From Vanilla planifolia (taxonomy: Eukaryota; Streptophyta; Magnoliopsida; Asparagales; Orchidaceae): DNA of 64,000 bases. The stretch lies in assembly GCA_023846275.1 (NCBI GenBank), contig JAIUJO010000236.1:320001-384000 (forward strand), in the 5' to 3' direction. The notes below the pieces were generated by a model. The model ran no database searches. It had not been told where the DNA came from and saw nothing but the letters and a program-made list of their open reading frames with translations. Position numbers and translations under genes: made by a program. Shown piece by piece: positions 12,861 through 22,806 of this stretch; the stretch's first letter is position 1; each line of letters opens with the position of its first letter.

Positions 12861-13574
12861 AGTCGGGTAGACTAAAGTAAAGTTTAGTAGAGAAAAGTAT
12901 AGTAGAAGAGTTAAGTTAGGCAAGGCTAAGCTAGGATAGCATAGAGTAGAGTAGAGCATAATAAAAAAGAGCTGAGTAGAGTAGAGTAGAGTAGTGCAGT
13001 GTAGACATTAGAAAATTTAGGTTAGGCTATGCCAGGCAAGGTTAGGTAAGGCAGGGCTATGGTTAGGCCAAGCTTGGCTAGAATAGAGTATAGTATTGTA
13101 GAGCCGAGTTAGGCTAAGCTAGATAGGCTAGGTCAGAGTAGAGAAGAGTAGAGTAGAGTAGAATAGAGTAGAGCTAGGTTTAACTAGGTTTAGCAAGGGT
13201 TGGCTAAGCTAGGCTAGAGCAAAGTAGATTAGAGTAGAGTAGAGGAAAGCTCAGTTTGGCTAAGCTAGGTTAGAGTATAGTAGAGGAGATTAGAGTAGAG
13301 CATAATAGAGTAAAGTAAAGTAGAGCAGAGCTTAGGATAGTGGAGAAGAATGGAGTAGTGTAGAGTATAGTAGAGTTGAGTTGGGCAAAGCAAAGCAAAG
13401 TAGAGTAGAGCTAGTTTAGGCTAAGCTAGGTGGGGTTAGGCTAGGTTAGAGTAGAGTAGAGTAGAGTAAAGTAAAGTAGAGTATAGTGTAGAGTATTATA
13501 GAGTAAAGTAGAGTAGAGTAGAGCTAAGTTAGGCTAGGATAGGCTTGGCTAAACTAGGTTAAGCTGGCTAGATT

Positions 13575-14350
13575 AGAGTAGAGTGAGGCTAAGTTAGGCT
13601 AGGCTAGGCTAAGCTTTTCTAAAGCAGAGTAGAGTAAAGTAGAGTAGAGTAGAGCAAAGTAGATCAAAGTAGAGTAGAGTAGAGCATAGCAAGGCATAGT
13701 AGAATTTAACAAAGAAAAGCTTGGATAGACAAGGCTATGCTAGGCTAGGTTAGGGTTGGTTAGGCTAGGCTAGAGTCGAGTAGAGTGTAGTAGAGTAGAG
13801 TAGAGTAGAGCTACGTTAGGTTAGGCTAGACAAGGATAGAGTAGACTAGTGTAGAGTAGAGTAAAGTAGAGCACAACAGAACAAAACATAGTAGAGAAGA
13901 GAAGAGTGGAGCAGAGTAGAGCAAACCTAAGCAGAGTAGAGCGTAATAGAGAAGGGTAAAGTAGAGTAGAGTAGAGCAGAGCTAGGTTAGGCTAGGCAAA
14001 GCTAAAGTAGAGTAGAGTAGAGTATAGTAGAGTAGAATGGAACTTGGTTAAGCTAGGCTAGCATTTCTAAGCTTGAGTAGAGTAGAGTAGAGTAGAGTAA
14101 AGTAGAGTAGAGAAGAACAAAGTAGAGTAGAGTATAGGAGGGGAAAGAAGAGATAAATTGAGCAGAGTAGAGCAAAGTAGAAAAAAAGAGTAGAAATGGG
14201 CAATGTAGAGCAACGCAGAGTAGAGTAGAGCAAAGAAGTGTAGGGTATAGTAGAGTAGAGTTAAAATAATCTAAGGTAGGCTTAGCTAGAGTAGAGTAGA
14301 GTAGAGCATGGTTAGGCTAGGCTAAGATGGGGTAGGCAAGGCTAGAGTAG
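13575..14350 (+). repeat. Satellite higher-order block B, copy 2
   Basis: This is the partner of the block at about 12100-12860, offset by 1.42-1.50 kb. Shared anchors include TTAAAATAA at 12761 and 14261 and the following CTTAGCTAGAG word. Edges are approximate because the repeat is called by eye from rare words on a repetitive background. Confidence 0.7.
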
Positions 14351-14471
14351 AGTAGAGTGTTATAAAGTAGACCTAAATTAGGCTAGGCTAGAGTATAATA
14401 GAATAGAGTAGAGTAGAGTAGAATATAATAGAGTAGAGTAGAGAAGAATATAGTAGAGTAGAGTAGAGTAA

Positions 14472-14528
14472 AGGAGAGGAGAGGAGAATAGAGGAGAGGA
14501 GAGGAGATTATAGGGTAGGGGAGGGAGG
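14472..14528 (+). repeat. GGAGA polypurine patch at the retrotransposon insertion site
   Basis: A run of GGAGA/GAGGA words leads directly into the ATATT target site of the Tekay-like element. The sequence on the other side (24272 onward) continues as purine-rich GAGAGGA words, so the element appears to have landed inside this patch. Confidence 0.75.
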
Positions 14529-14533
14529 ATATT
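14529..14533. repeat. Target-site duplication, left copy (ATATT)
   Basis: ATATT directly precedes the LTR terminus TGTTACACC. The same five bases directly follow the other LTR at 24267-24271. Five bases is the usual duplication length for Ty3/gypsy integrases. Confidence 0.93.
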
Positions 14534-15518
14534 TGTTACACCCCATTTTTCCTAGGCTGATTTTTGGCATACAATTTTTTTTTTTTTTTTTTATATAGAC
14601 AGCTCAGATCGTCCCATACCAACCTGAGTAGCCTACGAAAACATAGGATATAACACATCATTACACACCTACTTCCCTGAACAATGTGGATCCCATCTCC
14701 CGGGTACACCGTCAAATCAGGTTCATGACTCCTGAATTAACAGATGGACTCGCGCAATGTTACTCCTACTAGACCCAATACTCCTAACCCCTACGGGTAG
14801 GAGAACCGGTCTATTAGAAGTCTGAACCCCCATGGTTAAGTTCCATAGTCATGTAATGACCTCACCATCAAACAAAAAGATATATAACATCCTCAGATAA
14901 AATATGGCACTCCACACACTATACTCCAAGACAATAAAATAAAACAGTGAATGAAACTACATTACAAGAATAAGATCCAAGTCCAACAAGTGCAATATTA
15001 TCCAACCAGAAACATAAGTTAGAATTTCCCTCACATATTACATGACATATGAGAATAACAATCTCATTAAATACATCCAACAGCAACAATCAACTAACCA
15101 GAATATCTCAGACAATCACAAGTCAGATATCCTCCACAATCCTGCTGACCACGATCCTACCTAATCTGGTAGCGTCAAGTCTGCCGAGCCACTGAAAATA
15201 TATAGTACAGGAATGAGCTACGCCCAGTAGGAAAGACAGCTAGTAAAACTCACATGCAAGAGAAGGATAATAGCAAAAATATAGGAATACAGCATAACAA
15301 TGTATGATGGATAGGCACTCTCAGTCCCAGACTCCGACCAACCACAGTCACCCCCAGTCACACCAGAGTAGCTCTCCTCTGGGCTTCCAGGTAGCGTGCC
15401 AGTGGGAACGCCCATCTCGAAACACGCATGGCGCCTAAGCACCCGACACCGCAGCGTCTCTCGTCAATCAATCTCCTGGAGACTATAGACAGATCCAGTC
15501 GCAAAATCTCTAGCCAAC

Positions 15519-15628
15519 GTGAGACACCCCTGCCACCCTAAGGCGCGCAGGCCTACACACTTGGCTAGCCACTGTGAGACACCCCTGCCACCCTCAGGCG
15601 CGCAGACCTACACACATGGACTAGGAGA
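15519..15628 (-). repeat. 55-bp tandem duplication inside the 3' LTR
   Basis: GTGAGACACCCCTGCCACCC starts at 15519 and again at 15574, each followed by a GGCGCGCAG.CCTACACAC word. The pair lies entirely within the segment missing from the 5' LTR and is also absent from the LTR fragment at 27748-30638. Confidence 0.85.
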
Positions 15629-16081
15629 GATCGACTCAGCCACCGTCCCAAAGAGTCCTCTACCAACAACTTCCATAGAAGCTCACGCCCCTACAGTCAT
15701 TGCCAATCTCTAACTCCAAGATCCGACAACATGTGTCCAGGTACAACAAGGCGTATACCAGTCCACATGTATACTGTGGAAGCTAAGTCTGAACCGCATA
15801 GTTACCTACCACAACTACCCTAAAACATCATATAGGGTCTATAGTAGTCCGGTCCAGTATGCCAATCCATAAAATATGCCAACACTGAATAAACTGACTC
15901 AATCCATGCCGTTGCCATCAAGGCAACACAACTGTCAATTACTGACTGTTCTGGTAGCATCCATGTACCATACTTCTGTCTGACTGTTTCCAGCTGTACT
16001 GTCATCACTGATAACATTTTTCCCCACTTCAGGAAATTTTTAAATTCCGTCATCAATTTCCGTCTTTATCCATTTTTTCGA

Positions 16082-16283
16082 AATTCGGAATAGTTTCCGA
16101 GTTTAATTCCTCATATATCTTATTTCCAAAATTCGAATTAATTTCCGAATTAAATATTCTGCATTTTCTTTTTCCCAAAAATTCGGGATAAATTTCCGAA
16201 TTTAATTCCTCCCGTCTTTCCTCTTCCGCGCCGCATTAAAATTAAATAAATCATTTTCGAAAATTCGGAATTAATTTCCGAAT
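16082..16283 (-). repeat. Cluster of four near-palindromes in the LTR
   Basis: Four imperfect copies of AATTCGGAATTAATTTCCGAATT start near 16082, 16130, 16180 and 16262. Their arms AATTCGGAA and TTCCGAATT can pair. The same cluster is in the 5' LTR (about 23019-23220), and two copies remain in the LTR fragment near 29267-29335. It sits downstream of the TATA-like box, so it would be in the transcript. Its role is unknown. Confidence 0.7.
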
Positions 16284-16891
16284 TATAAATCCTTCCGCTT
16301 CTCTCTCATCCGCACCAATTTAAGTTAATAATTGTTAATTAATTAATTTACGATTAATTATTAACTAATTAACTAAATCCTAATCCATCTCCTTCCTCCG
16401 CCCGGCGCCCGCGAAACCCTAGCCGCCGCCATCGCCGACCAATACGATCCTTCCGTCGATTTCCGGCGACTGCGAACAAGGAGAACAATTTCCTAACATG
16501 CTCCTAAGCATTAATAAATTTTTTTTTTCGGCGAAATGGGAATTTTTCCAGGAATTCCGAAATTTGCAAAAGACACAAATTAGCATTCAATTAAATCCGA
16601 TTTTCATCCACATGCTTGTTTTCATTAAGCAAAGTATTTCATGCTTTTAATTTTCTACTAAATCACTAATTTAAACTGAATTTCCTACCTCAACGATGCC
16701 GGCGACGGTGAACTTCGTCCGCAGCTCGCCGCAGCTCCTCGCCGAACGAATCCGGTATGAATTGACTCTCCTCGTTCCCGTGAATCTCCAGGCACAAAAA
16801 GCCCCTTGCCAGGCCGCCGGAATCACGCGCCGTACGCCGGAAAAACTCTCTCTATCGGTCGGCCGAACGAACCCTAATCGTTTTGCGAGGG

Positions 16892-16898
16892 TTTTATA
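16892..16898 (-). promoter_or_regulatory. TATA-like box in the 3' LTR
   Basis: The minus strand reads TATAAAA within AAATATAAAACCC. It is the best TATA match in a GC-rich promoter-like stretch, placing the U3/R boundary near 16862-16868 by the usual 25-30-nt spacing. It is a prediction from sequence only. Confidence 0.5.
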
Positions 16899-17329
16899 TT
16901 TCTGGCCGACACGGTGAAACCCATTACGCGCCGTTGACACGCTTTCGACACGGTAAGCACCCGATCAGCCGGTTCAATCCCAACCGTCGATCACGACCGT
17001 CCGATCCGCTTATCAGAACGCACGCGCAAACTCACTCGGCGAACCGTCTCCGCCTCCGCTGAACCGTTCCGGTCCGGTTCACGCGCGGTAAAAACCAATT
17101 TCCGGTTTAATTTAAATGGATTTTCGAATTTCTAAAAATCCAATAAATCTAATTAAACAGGGAAAATTACTTAAAAATTACCTCGGTGCTCCGAAAAATC
17201 CCCAGAAATTTCAGAAATTCCATTAGCCTCTGATTGAGCTCCTGGCTCATCCTACTGTCGATCTGAAATCATCCAAGCCAAAAATTAATTCATTAAAGAT
17301 TAACATAAAACTTTTTACTGGGTATAACA

Positions 17330-17342
17330 ATCTCCCCACCTT
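17330..17342 (-). promoter_or_regulatory. Polypurine tract (plus-strand primer)
   Basis: The minus strand reads AAGGTGGGGAGAT immediately before the 3' LTR start TGTTATACCC. Position and composition fit the plus-strand DNA priming site of LTR elements. The pol stop codon (TGA at 17344-17346) lies one base upstream of it. Confidence 0.88.
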
Positions 17343-17343
17343 A

Positions 17344-20300
17344 TCAGGAATTTCGCCCTCGAAATTCAGCAAGAAGTTCCGGCCACTTCTCCGCAACATC
17401 CTGCTCTAGCTCCCAGGTTGCCTCCCTTTCGTCATGTCTATTCCACAGAACTTTGACCATAGGAAACGACCTGTTCCTCAGCTGTCTGCTGCTCTCCTCG
17501 AGGATGCGAACTGGTAGTTTCATATAAGAAGAATCTGGTGTCACTTGCAAACCAGGAAGATCATCGCTGATACAATGAGAAGGATCTGGCACATATCTCT
17601 TGAGATTCGAAACATGAAACACATTGTGAATCCCAATCAGATGTTCAGGAAGTGCCAACCTGTAAGCCACTTCACCAACCCTCTCTAGAATAGGATAGGG
17701 TCCAATGTAACGAGGTCGAAGCTTAGAAGGCTTCCCGAACCGGAATAGACCTCGCATAGGATTGATCTTCAGGAATACCCTATCTCCCACAGAAAACTCA
17801 ACAGCTCTGTGCTTAGGATCATAATATTTCGTCTGGCGATCTTGCACAATACGTAATCTGTCTTGCAATAACTTGACTTCAGCTGTGGTCTCCTGCACAA
17901 TCTGAGGTCCCCACACTCTCCTGGAATCACCCTCCTCCCAACAAAGAGGGGATCTGCACCTACGCCCATACAATGCCTCGTAAGGTGCCATACCAATCGA
18001 CGCCTGGAAACTGTTATTGTACACAAACTCTACCAAGGGTAACCGTCTGGCCCAATCTGTTGAGTAAGTTTGTACGCTCAAGCGTAGCAAATCCTCCAAG
18101 GTCCGAATAGTCCGCTCAGACTGTCCATCTGTCTGAGGATGATAAGTAGTACTGAACTTCAACTGTGTACCCATGGCAGCGTGTAAGCTCCTCCAAAACT
18201 GTGATGTGAACTTGGCGTCTCTGTCAGAAATAATAGATCGGGGAATTCCATGCAATCTGACAATCTGCTGAATATATACCTCTGCCAATTGTGCCACTAA
18301 ATCCGTCTTCTTAATTGATAAGAAATGGGCTGACTTGGTCATTCGATCCACGATGACCCAAATGGCGTCAAAACCTTGTCTGGTACGAGGAAGACCAGTC
18401 ACAAAGTCCATAGTGATGTCATCCCATTTCCACTCCGGAATCGGCAATCTCTGCAACAATCCTCCAGGTCTCTGGTGCTCGGCCTTAACTTGCTGACATG
18501 TAAGGCACTTCTTAACAAAAGCAGCAACATCTGCCTTCAAACCTCTCCACCAGAAAACACTCCTCAAATTCCTATACATCTTGACTTCTCCAGGGTGCAT
18601 AGCCAAAGTTCCATAATGAGCCTCTCGAAGGATCCTCTCCCTGAACTCCTGATGTGATGGCACACACCAGCGAACCCTGAAAGTCAAAATGTCGTCTCTG
18701 AGAGCAAAGTCTCCTCCCAATCCCTGCGATGCCAACTCTAACTTCTCCTTCAGCTCTTCATCACAAAGCTGAAGATCACGCATCTCAGATAACCAGTCAG
18801 CCCGAATAGTCAACGAACTGAGTCTGTGAGCCAGTCTCTGAACAGACAACTGTTCCTGACATCTCTCAACATCCCAATCCAAGTCTGCTATAGAGTCGCA
18901 AGCTATCACAGTATACACAACTGCGTGTCTGCTCAAGGCATCAGCCACTGGATTAGCCTTTCCCTCGCAGTAGTTTATTGTCAGTTCGTAATCTTTTATC
19001 AGTTCCAACCACCTCCTCTGCCTCAAGTTCAGTTCCTTCTGAGTGAACAGATACTTAAGACTCTTGTGGTCGGAGAAACAATCTACAGGAACTCCGTACA
19101 AATAATGTCTCCATATCTTCAAGGCAAAAATGACAGCAGCTAACTCCAAATCATGAGTGGGATAATTCTTCTCATGATCCTTCAGTTGCCTCAAAGCATA
19201 TGCTATAACTCTACTATCCTGCATCAGTACGGCTCCCAAGCCTATATGTGAAGCATCAGTATACATCTGATACGGCTTCTCCTGTGTAGGTAACATCAAT
19301 ACTGGAGCGGTGCTAAGCCTCTGCTTCAGCTCTAGGAAACTGTTCTCACAACTCTCTGACCACTCAAAAGATTTTCCCTTCCGGGTCAACTGTGTTAGTG
19401 GAGCGGCCAGTCTAGAAAAGTGAGGAACAAATTTCCTATAGTATCCAGCCAAACCAAGGAAACTCCGGATCTCAGTGACAGAAGATGGCCGTTTCCAATC
19501 AATAATAGCTCGTATCTTGCTAGGATCAACAGCCACGCCCTCTGCACTGATAATGTGTCCCAAGAATGCTACTGAGTCCAGCCAAAAGGAACACTTGGAG
19601 AATTTTGCATACAGCTCATTCTCCCGCAACACTGTAAGCACAGTCCTCAACTGATCTGCATGAGTTTCCCTATCTCTGGAATAAATCAATATATCATCTA
19701 TAAAGATGATCACAAACCGATCCAGAAAGGCATGAAACACTCGATGCATCAGGTTCATAAATACTGCTGGAGCATTAGTCAATCCAAAAGGTAACACTGT
19801 GAACTCGTAATGCCCATATCTAGTACGGAATGCTGTTTTGGGTACATCAGAATCTCTAATCCGGATCTGGTGATAACCCGAGCGTAAATCAATCTTGGAG
19901 AACACAGTTGCTCCCTGAAGCTGATCCAACAAATCATCGATGCGTGGTAACGGGTATCGGTTACGAATAGTAACCTTATTCAATTCCCTATAATCCACAC
20001 ACAGCCTCATACTACCATCTTTCTTCTTGACGAATAAGACAGGGGCACCCCAAGGTGAACAACTGGGGCGTATGAGTCCCTTGTCTAATAAGTCCTGTAA
20101 TTGAGTCTTCAACTCTGCTAGCTCGGCTGGAGCCATCCTGTAAGGAGCTCTAGCAATAGGAGCTACTCCTACCTCCAAATCAATCGAAAACTCCACTTCC
20201 CTAGCTGGTGGAAGTCCAGGCAGCTCCTCTGGAAAAACCATAGGAAAGTCTCTCACCACTGGAATATCTGACATAGGGGTAGTGGTGGCTTGGCTATCGG

Positions 20301-20844
20301 TCACATAGGCCAACCAACCAGTACAACTCTTACTTACTAACCTCTCCGCCTGAAGAACTGAGATCAGGGGAATCTGCCTGTTCAGACCAAAGTATATCAC
20401 ATCCCCCGAACCAGGCACTCTGATCCTGACCTTCTTCTCCCAACAATCCAGCACCACTGCATGGTAGCACAACCAATCCATTCCCAAAATGATGTCGAAC
20501 TCTGCTAGTGGCACACATATCAACTCTGTCACGAACTCGTGTCCACTAATCAGAATAGATCCGTCAATCTTCTGAACAGTGGGAATCTCTTTCCCATCAG
20601 GAAGCCTAACCAATAAGGGTTCCTTCAAGTAACCCTTGGATCCTGATGTCTGATTCCAGATCCTCTCAGCAACAAAAGAATGAGATGCACCAGTATCAAA
20701 CAAAGTCATGCACTGCACGTTGCCAAAATAAAGCATACCTGTGATCACCTCTGGTGACTCTGAAGCCTGCTGCCGAGTCAGTGCAAACACTCTGGGCTGT
20801 CCCCCAGATGAACCAACCGGTCCTGTGATCCTCTGTTTCTTCAA
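17344..20844 (-). CDS. pol: Pol polyprotein: protease, reverse transcriptase, RNase H, integrase, chromodomain
   Basis: The uninterrupted frame encodes the replication and integration enzymes. Numbering from 20844, it shows an aspartic protease (DTGAS, 50-54), a reverse transcriptase (about 225-430, catalytic FIDD at 381-384), RNase H (YTDAS with D530, then E567, D592 and D635), and an integrase with zinc ligands H743, H750, C780, C783 and the core D813, D874, E910 (D,D-35-E spacing). A GPY motif follows at 1048-1050 and a chromodomain at about 1107-1158 with W1134 and W1144. The chromodomain is expected to bind silent histone marks and guide integration. The nominal first codon at 20842-20844 is TTG, so this is not a true start: the frame is open back to a TAG at 20920-20922 and is in phase with gag, implying one original gag-pol frame. 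All catalytic residues checked are present. Confidence 0.95.
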   Translation of the reverse strand: MKKQRITGPVGSSGGQPRVFALTRQQASESPEVITGMLYFGNVQCMTLFDTGASHSFVAERIWNQTSGSKGYLKEPLLVRLPDGKEIPTVQKIDGSILISGHEFVTELICVPLAEFDIILGMDWLCYHAVVLDCWEKKVRIRVPGSGDVIYFGLNRQIPLISVLQAERLVSKSCTGWLAYVTDSQATTTPMSDIPVVRDFPMVFPEELPGLPPAREVEFSIDLEVGVAPIARAPYRMAPAELAELKTQLQDLLDKGLIRPSCSPWGAPVLFVKKKDGSMRLCVDYRELNKVTIRNRYPLPRIDDLLDQLQGATVFSKIDLRSGYHQIRIRDSDVPKTAFRTRYGHYEFTVLPFGLTNAPAVFMNLMHRVFHAFLDRFVIIFIDDILIYSRDRETHADQLRTVLTVLRENELYAKFSKCSFWLDSVAFLGHIISAEGVAVDPSKIRAIIDWKRPSSVTEIRSFLGLAGYYRKFVPHFSRLAAPLTQLTRKGKSFEWSESCENSFLELKQRLSTAPVLMLPTQEKPYQMYTDASHIGLGAVLMQDSRVIAYALRQLKDHEKNYPTHDLELAAVIFALKIWRHYLYGVPVDCFSDHKSLKYLFTQKELNLRQRRWLELIKDYELTINYCEGKANPVADALSRHAVVYTVIACDSIADLDWDVERCQEQLSVQRLAHRLSSLTIRADWLSEMRDLQLCDEELKEKLELASQGLGGDFALRDDILTFRVRWCVPSHQEFRERILREAHYGTLAMHPGEVKMYRNLRSVFWWRGLKADVAAFVKKCLTCQQVKAEHQRPGGLLQRLPIPEWKWDDITMDFVTGLPRTRQGFDAIWVIVDRMTKSAHFLSIKKTDLVAQLAEVYIQQIVRLHGIPRSIISDRDAKFTSQFWRSLHAAMGTQLKFSTTYHPQTDGQSERTIRTLEDLLRLSVQTYSTDWARRLPLVEFVYNNSFQASIGMAPYEALYGRRCRSPLCWEEGDSRRVWGPQIVQETTAEVKLLQDRLRIVQDRQTKYYDPKHRAVEFSVGDRVFLKINPMRGLFRFGKPSKLRPRYIGPYPILERVGEVAYRLALPEHLIGIHNVFHVSNLKRYVPDPSHCISDDLPGLQVTPDSSYMKLPVRILEESSRQLRNRSFPMVKVLWNRHDEREATWELEQDVAEKWPELLAEFRGRNS

Positions 20845-20850
20845 CTCTGG

Positions 20851-20892
20851 GCAGTCGCACTTCTTGTGTCCGGGCTGTCGACAATGGTAGCA
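20851..20892 (-). other. CCHC zinc knuckle (nucleocapsid part of Gag)
   Basis: In the pol frame, just before residue 1 of the intact pol segment, the codons read [14 protein letters not shown], a CX2CX4HX4C zinc knuckle. This is the RNA-binding nucleocapsid end of Gag and shows that gag and pol shared one reading frame. Confidence 0.9.
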
Positions 20893-20919
20893 GATAATCC
20901 CTCCAGTCTGGGTACCTGT

Positions 20920-21692
20920 CTACTGCCCTGGTCTCTCAGAGATAGGTCATGGCTGGACCACGCCCTCCTGAGTACCACAGTGATCTCTGTGTCTCTTGTC
21001 CTTTTTGTTTTGTTGGACATTTCTGAATTCCTTCCTCTTGCTGTGAGTCTCTCTCTGGGCCTCCATCTGGGTGTCAATAAGCTCAACTGATCTCGCAGCC
21101 TCCACCAAGTCACGAAACCTGGCAAACCGACTCACAACTAGCTGGCGCTGCAGCATAGGACGAAGTCACTCCAGGAACATCTCACATCTGCGCTCCTCAG
21201 AAGGCACCAGCTCTGCAGCGTACCTCGCCAGATAAGTGAACCTCGATAAGTAATCGTTCACTGACATCTGGCCCTGCCTGAGGTGTATAAGTTCCCTCCT
21301 AAACTGAGACATAGCAGAAGCCGGAATGTAGCACTCCCTGAATGCCTCAACAAAGTCTTCCCATGCTATCTCGCTGTTCTGGGCCTCCCCATACATGGCG
21401 CGCCGCTGGCCTCTCCACCAGGTAGCAGCCTCTCCCTCCAATACTAGAGCAGCAAGTACTACCCTCCTGCCGAATGGACATCCCAAGGCATCAAACAGCT
21501 CAAGCATATGAGCCATCCAGTCATCTGCCACCGCTGGGTCAGCCGACCCACTGAAGCTCTGCGGACGCAACCGCATGAAGGCATCGATCCAACGATCCAC
21601 GGCTGGCTCAACTGGCAATGCTGGGCTCGTCACTGGGATACAGGTCTGCCTCTAGCTGCTCCACGAGCGGAAAGTCTCCTGGTACCAGCCAT
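20920..21692 (-). pseudogene. gag: Gag capsid region, disrupted
   Basis: The segment 21166-21633 encodes a typical plant Ty3/gypsy Gag capsid domain, recognisable from W/F-rich words such as FSGSADPAVADDW, ATWWRG, FRECYIP and YLSRFTYLARYA. The same frame continues beyond a TGA (21166-21168) with a Gag-like stretch (LRPMLQRQLVVSRF), then meets a second TGA (20947-20949) and a TAG (20920-20922) before the zinc knuckle. The likely ATG is at 21690-21692 in another frame, encoding an Arg-rich N-terminus that stops near 21631, so a frameshift probably lies around 21630-21650. The apparent start at 21633 is a GTG. With one frameshift and three stops, this copy should not make functional Gag. Whether any stop is a sequencing error cannot be judged here. 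Confidence 0.85.
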
Positions 21693-21870
21693 ACTGTCAA
21701 AGCAACTAATCTGGCATTAGAGTCGTCATTTGGCAATTGGCATATGGACTACTATAGTAAACAAAAGAATCAACAGTTCTCCCCACCTTGGGTTGAACTC
21801 CTATACATGTCTAGCCCCGCTATCCTCACCTAGGGCTCTGATATGTCTAGCCCCACTATCTTCACCTAGG
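21693..21870 (-). other. 5' leader between PBS and gag
   Basis: This short untranslated stretch has no convincing reading frame. Its PBS-proximal half contains a 36-bp tandem duplication. The rest is unremarkable. Confidence 0.7.
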
Positions 21871-21878
21871 GCTCTGAT
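21807..21878 (-). repeat. 36-bp tandem duplication spanning part of the PBS
   Basis: ATGTCTAGCCCC starts at 21807 and at 21843, and each unit ends in AGGGCTCTGAT. The duplicated part includes 8 of the 12 bases of the primer-binding site (ATCAGAGC on the minus strand). The copies differ at two positions (G/A and C/T). Confidence 0.9.
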
Positions 21879-21882
21879 ACCA
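21871..21882 (-). promoter_or_regulatory. Primer-binding site for initiator tRNA-Met
   Basis: The minus strand reads TGGTATCAGAGC, the standard complement of the 3' end of plant initiator tRNA-Met. It lies four bases inside the 5' LTR boundary and would prime minus-strand DNA synthesis. Confidence 0.95.
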
Positions 21883-22802
21883 CTCCTATTACACCCCATT
21901 TTTCCTAGGCTGATTTTTGGCATACAATTTTTTTTTTTTTTTTTTATATAGACAGCTCAGATCGTCCCATACCAACCTGAGTAGCCTACGAAAACATAGG
22001 ATATAACACATCATTACACACCTACTTCCCTTAACAATGTGGATCCCATCTCCCGGGTACACCTTCAAATCAGGTTCATGACTCCTGAATTAACAGATGG
22101 ACTCGCGCAATGTTACTCCTACTAGACCCAATACTCCTAACCCCTACGGGTAGGAGAACCGGTCTATTAGAAGTCTGAACCCCCATGGTTAAGTTCCATA
22201 GTCATGTAATGACCTCACCATCAAACAAAAAGATATATAACATCCTCAGATAAAATATGGCACTCCACACACTATACTCCAAGACAATAAAATAAAATAG
22301 TGAATGAAACTACATTACAAGAATAAGATCCAAGTCCAACAAGTGCAATATTATCCAACCAGAAACATAAGTCAGAATTTCCCTCACATATTACATGACA
22401 TATGAGAATAACAATCTCATTAAATACATCCAACAGCAACAATCAACTAACCAGAATATCTCAGACAATCACAAGTCAGATATCCTCCACAATCCTGCTG
22501 ACCACGATCCTACCTAATCTGGTAGCGTCAAGTCTGCCGAGCCACTGAAAATATATAATACAGGAATGAGCTACGCCCAGTAGGAAAGACAGCTAGTAAA
22601 ACTCACATGCAAGAGAAGGATAATAGCAAAAATATAGGAATACAGCATAACAATGTATGGTGGATAGGCACTCTCAGTCCCAGACTCCGACCAACCACAG
22701 TCACCCCCAGTCACACCAGAGTAGCTCTCCTCTGGGCTTCCAGGTAGCGTGCCAGTGGGAACGCCCATCTCGAAACACGCATGGCGCCTAAGCACCCGAC
22801 AC

Positions 22803-22806
22803 CGAA
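22803..22806. other. Deletion junction in the 5' LTR (about 416 bp lost)
   Basis: ACCCGACACCG joins directly to AATAAAATATGCC. In the 3' LTR these words flank 15452-15867. The deletion removes the 55-bp tandem pair. It also fuses two unrelated short minus-strand frames into one of 140 residues (22571-22993), which is not evidence of a gene. Confidence 0.9.

Larger units (their letters stand above)
1..14528 (+). repeat. Degenerate pentanucleotide satellite array, left segment
   Basis: The whole segment consists of 5-bp words in which TAG recurs every five bases. Blocks of AGTAG (seen as GTAGAGTAGAG) lasting roughly 30-200 bp alternate with shorter blocks of GCTAG (seen as TAGGCTAGGCTA). Common variants are GTTAG, AGCAG, AGAAG and AATAG. 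The array is strand-asymmetric: the + strand is A/G-rich and C is nearly confined to GCTAG and AGCAG words. No host gene, tRNA or rRNA is visible. Minus-strand reading frames of 60-120 residues rich in Leu/Ser/Tyr/Thr are by-products of the stop-free CTCTA strand. I do not recognise a named satellite family. Confidence 0.95.
14534..17329 (-). repeat. 3' LTR (2,796 bp)
   Basis: On the + strand the LTR runs from TGTTACACC to GGTATAACA, giving TGTTA/TAACA inverted termini. It is the downstream LTR because gag-pol is on the minus strand. It matches 21887-24266, with a 416-bp segment (about 15452-15867) that the other LTR lacks. From its own 5' end it holds an AT-rich U3 start, a TATA-like box, a GC-rich zone, a cluster of AATTCGGAA/TTCCGAATT palindromes, a 55-bp tandem pair and a terminal oligo-A tract (oligo-T on the + strand). 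Small reading frames of 60-90 residues in it are shared with the other LTR only because the LTRs are near-identical, and I see no recognisable protein in them. Confidence 0.95.

Noticed and set aside
1-14528. Dozens of 60-120-residue minus-strand reading frames rich in Leu, Ser, Tyr and Thr, which look like hydrophobic membrane peptides.
   Set aside because: They are direct translations of the CTCTA satellite strand, occur in overlapping frames at the same place, often start at non-ATG codons, and end wherever a TAGCC block begins.
15820-16056. Minus-strand frame of 78 residues in the 3' LTR, extended to 140 residues in the 5' LTR (22571-22993).
   Set aside because: No recognisable domain. 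The longer version exists only because the 416-bp deletion fuses two frames, and LTR identity explains why the N-terminal part is shared.
16671-16940. 89-residue minus-strand frame found identically in both LTRs.
   Set aside because: It begins at a non-ATG codon, reads through the predicted TATA-like box, and is duplicated only because the LTRs are near-identical.
18376-19143. Plus-strand frames of 93 and 105 residues antisense to pol.
   Set aside because: They are shadows of the strongly coding minus-strand pol frame, which has a complete set of enzymatic motifs.
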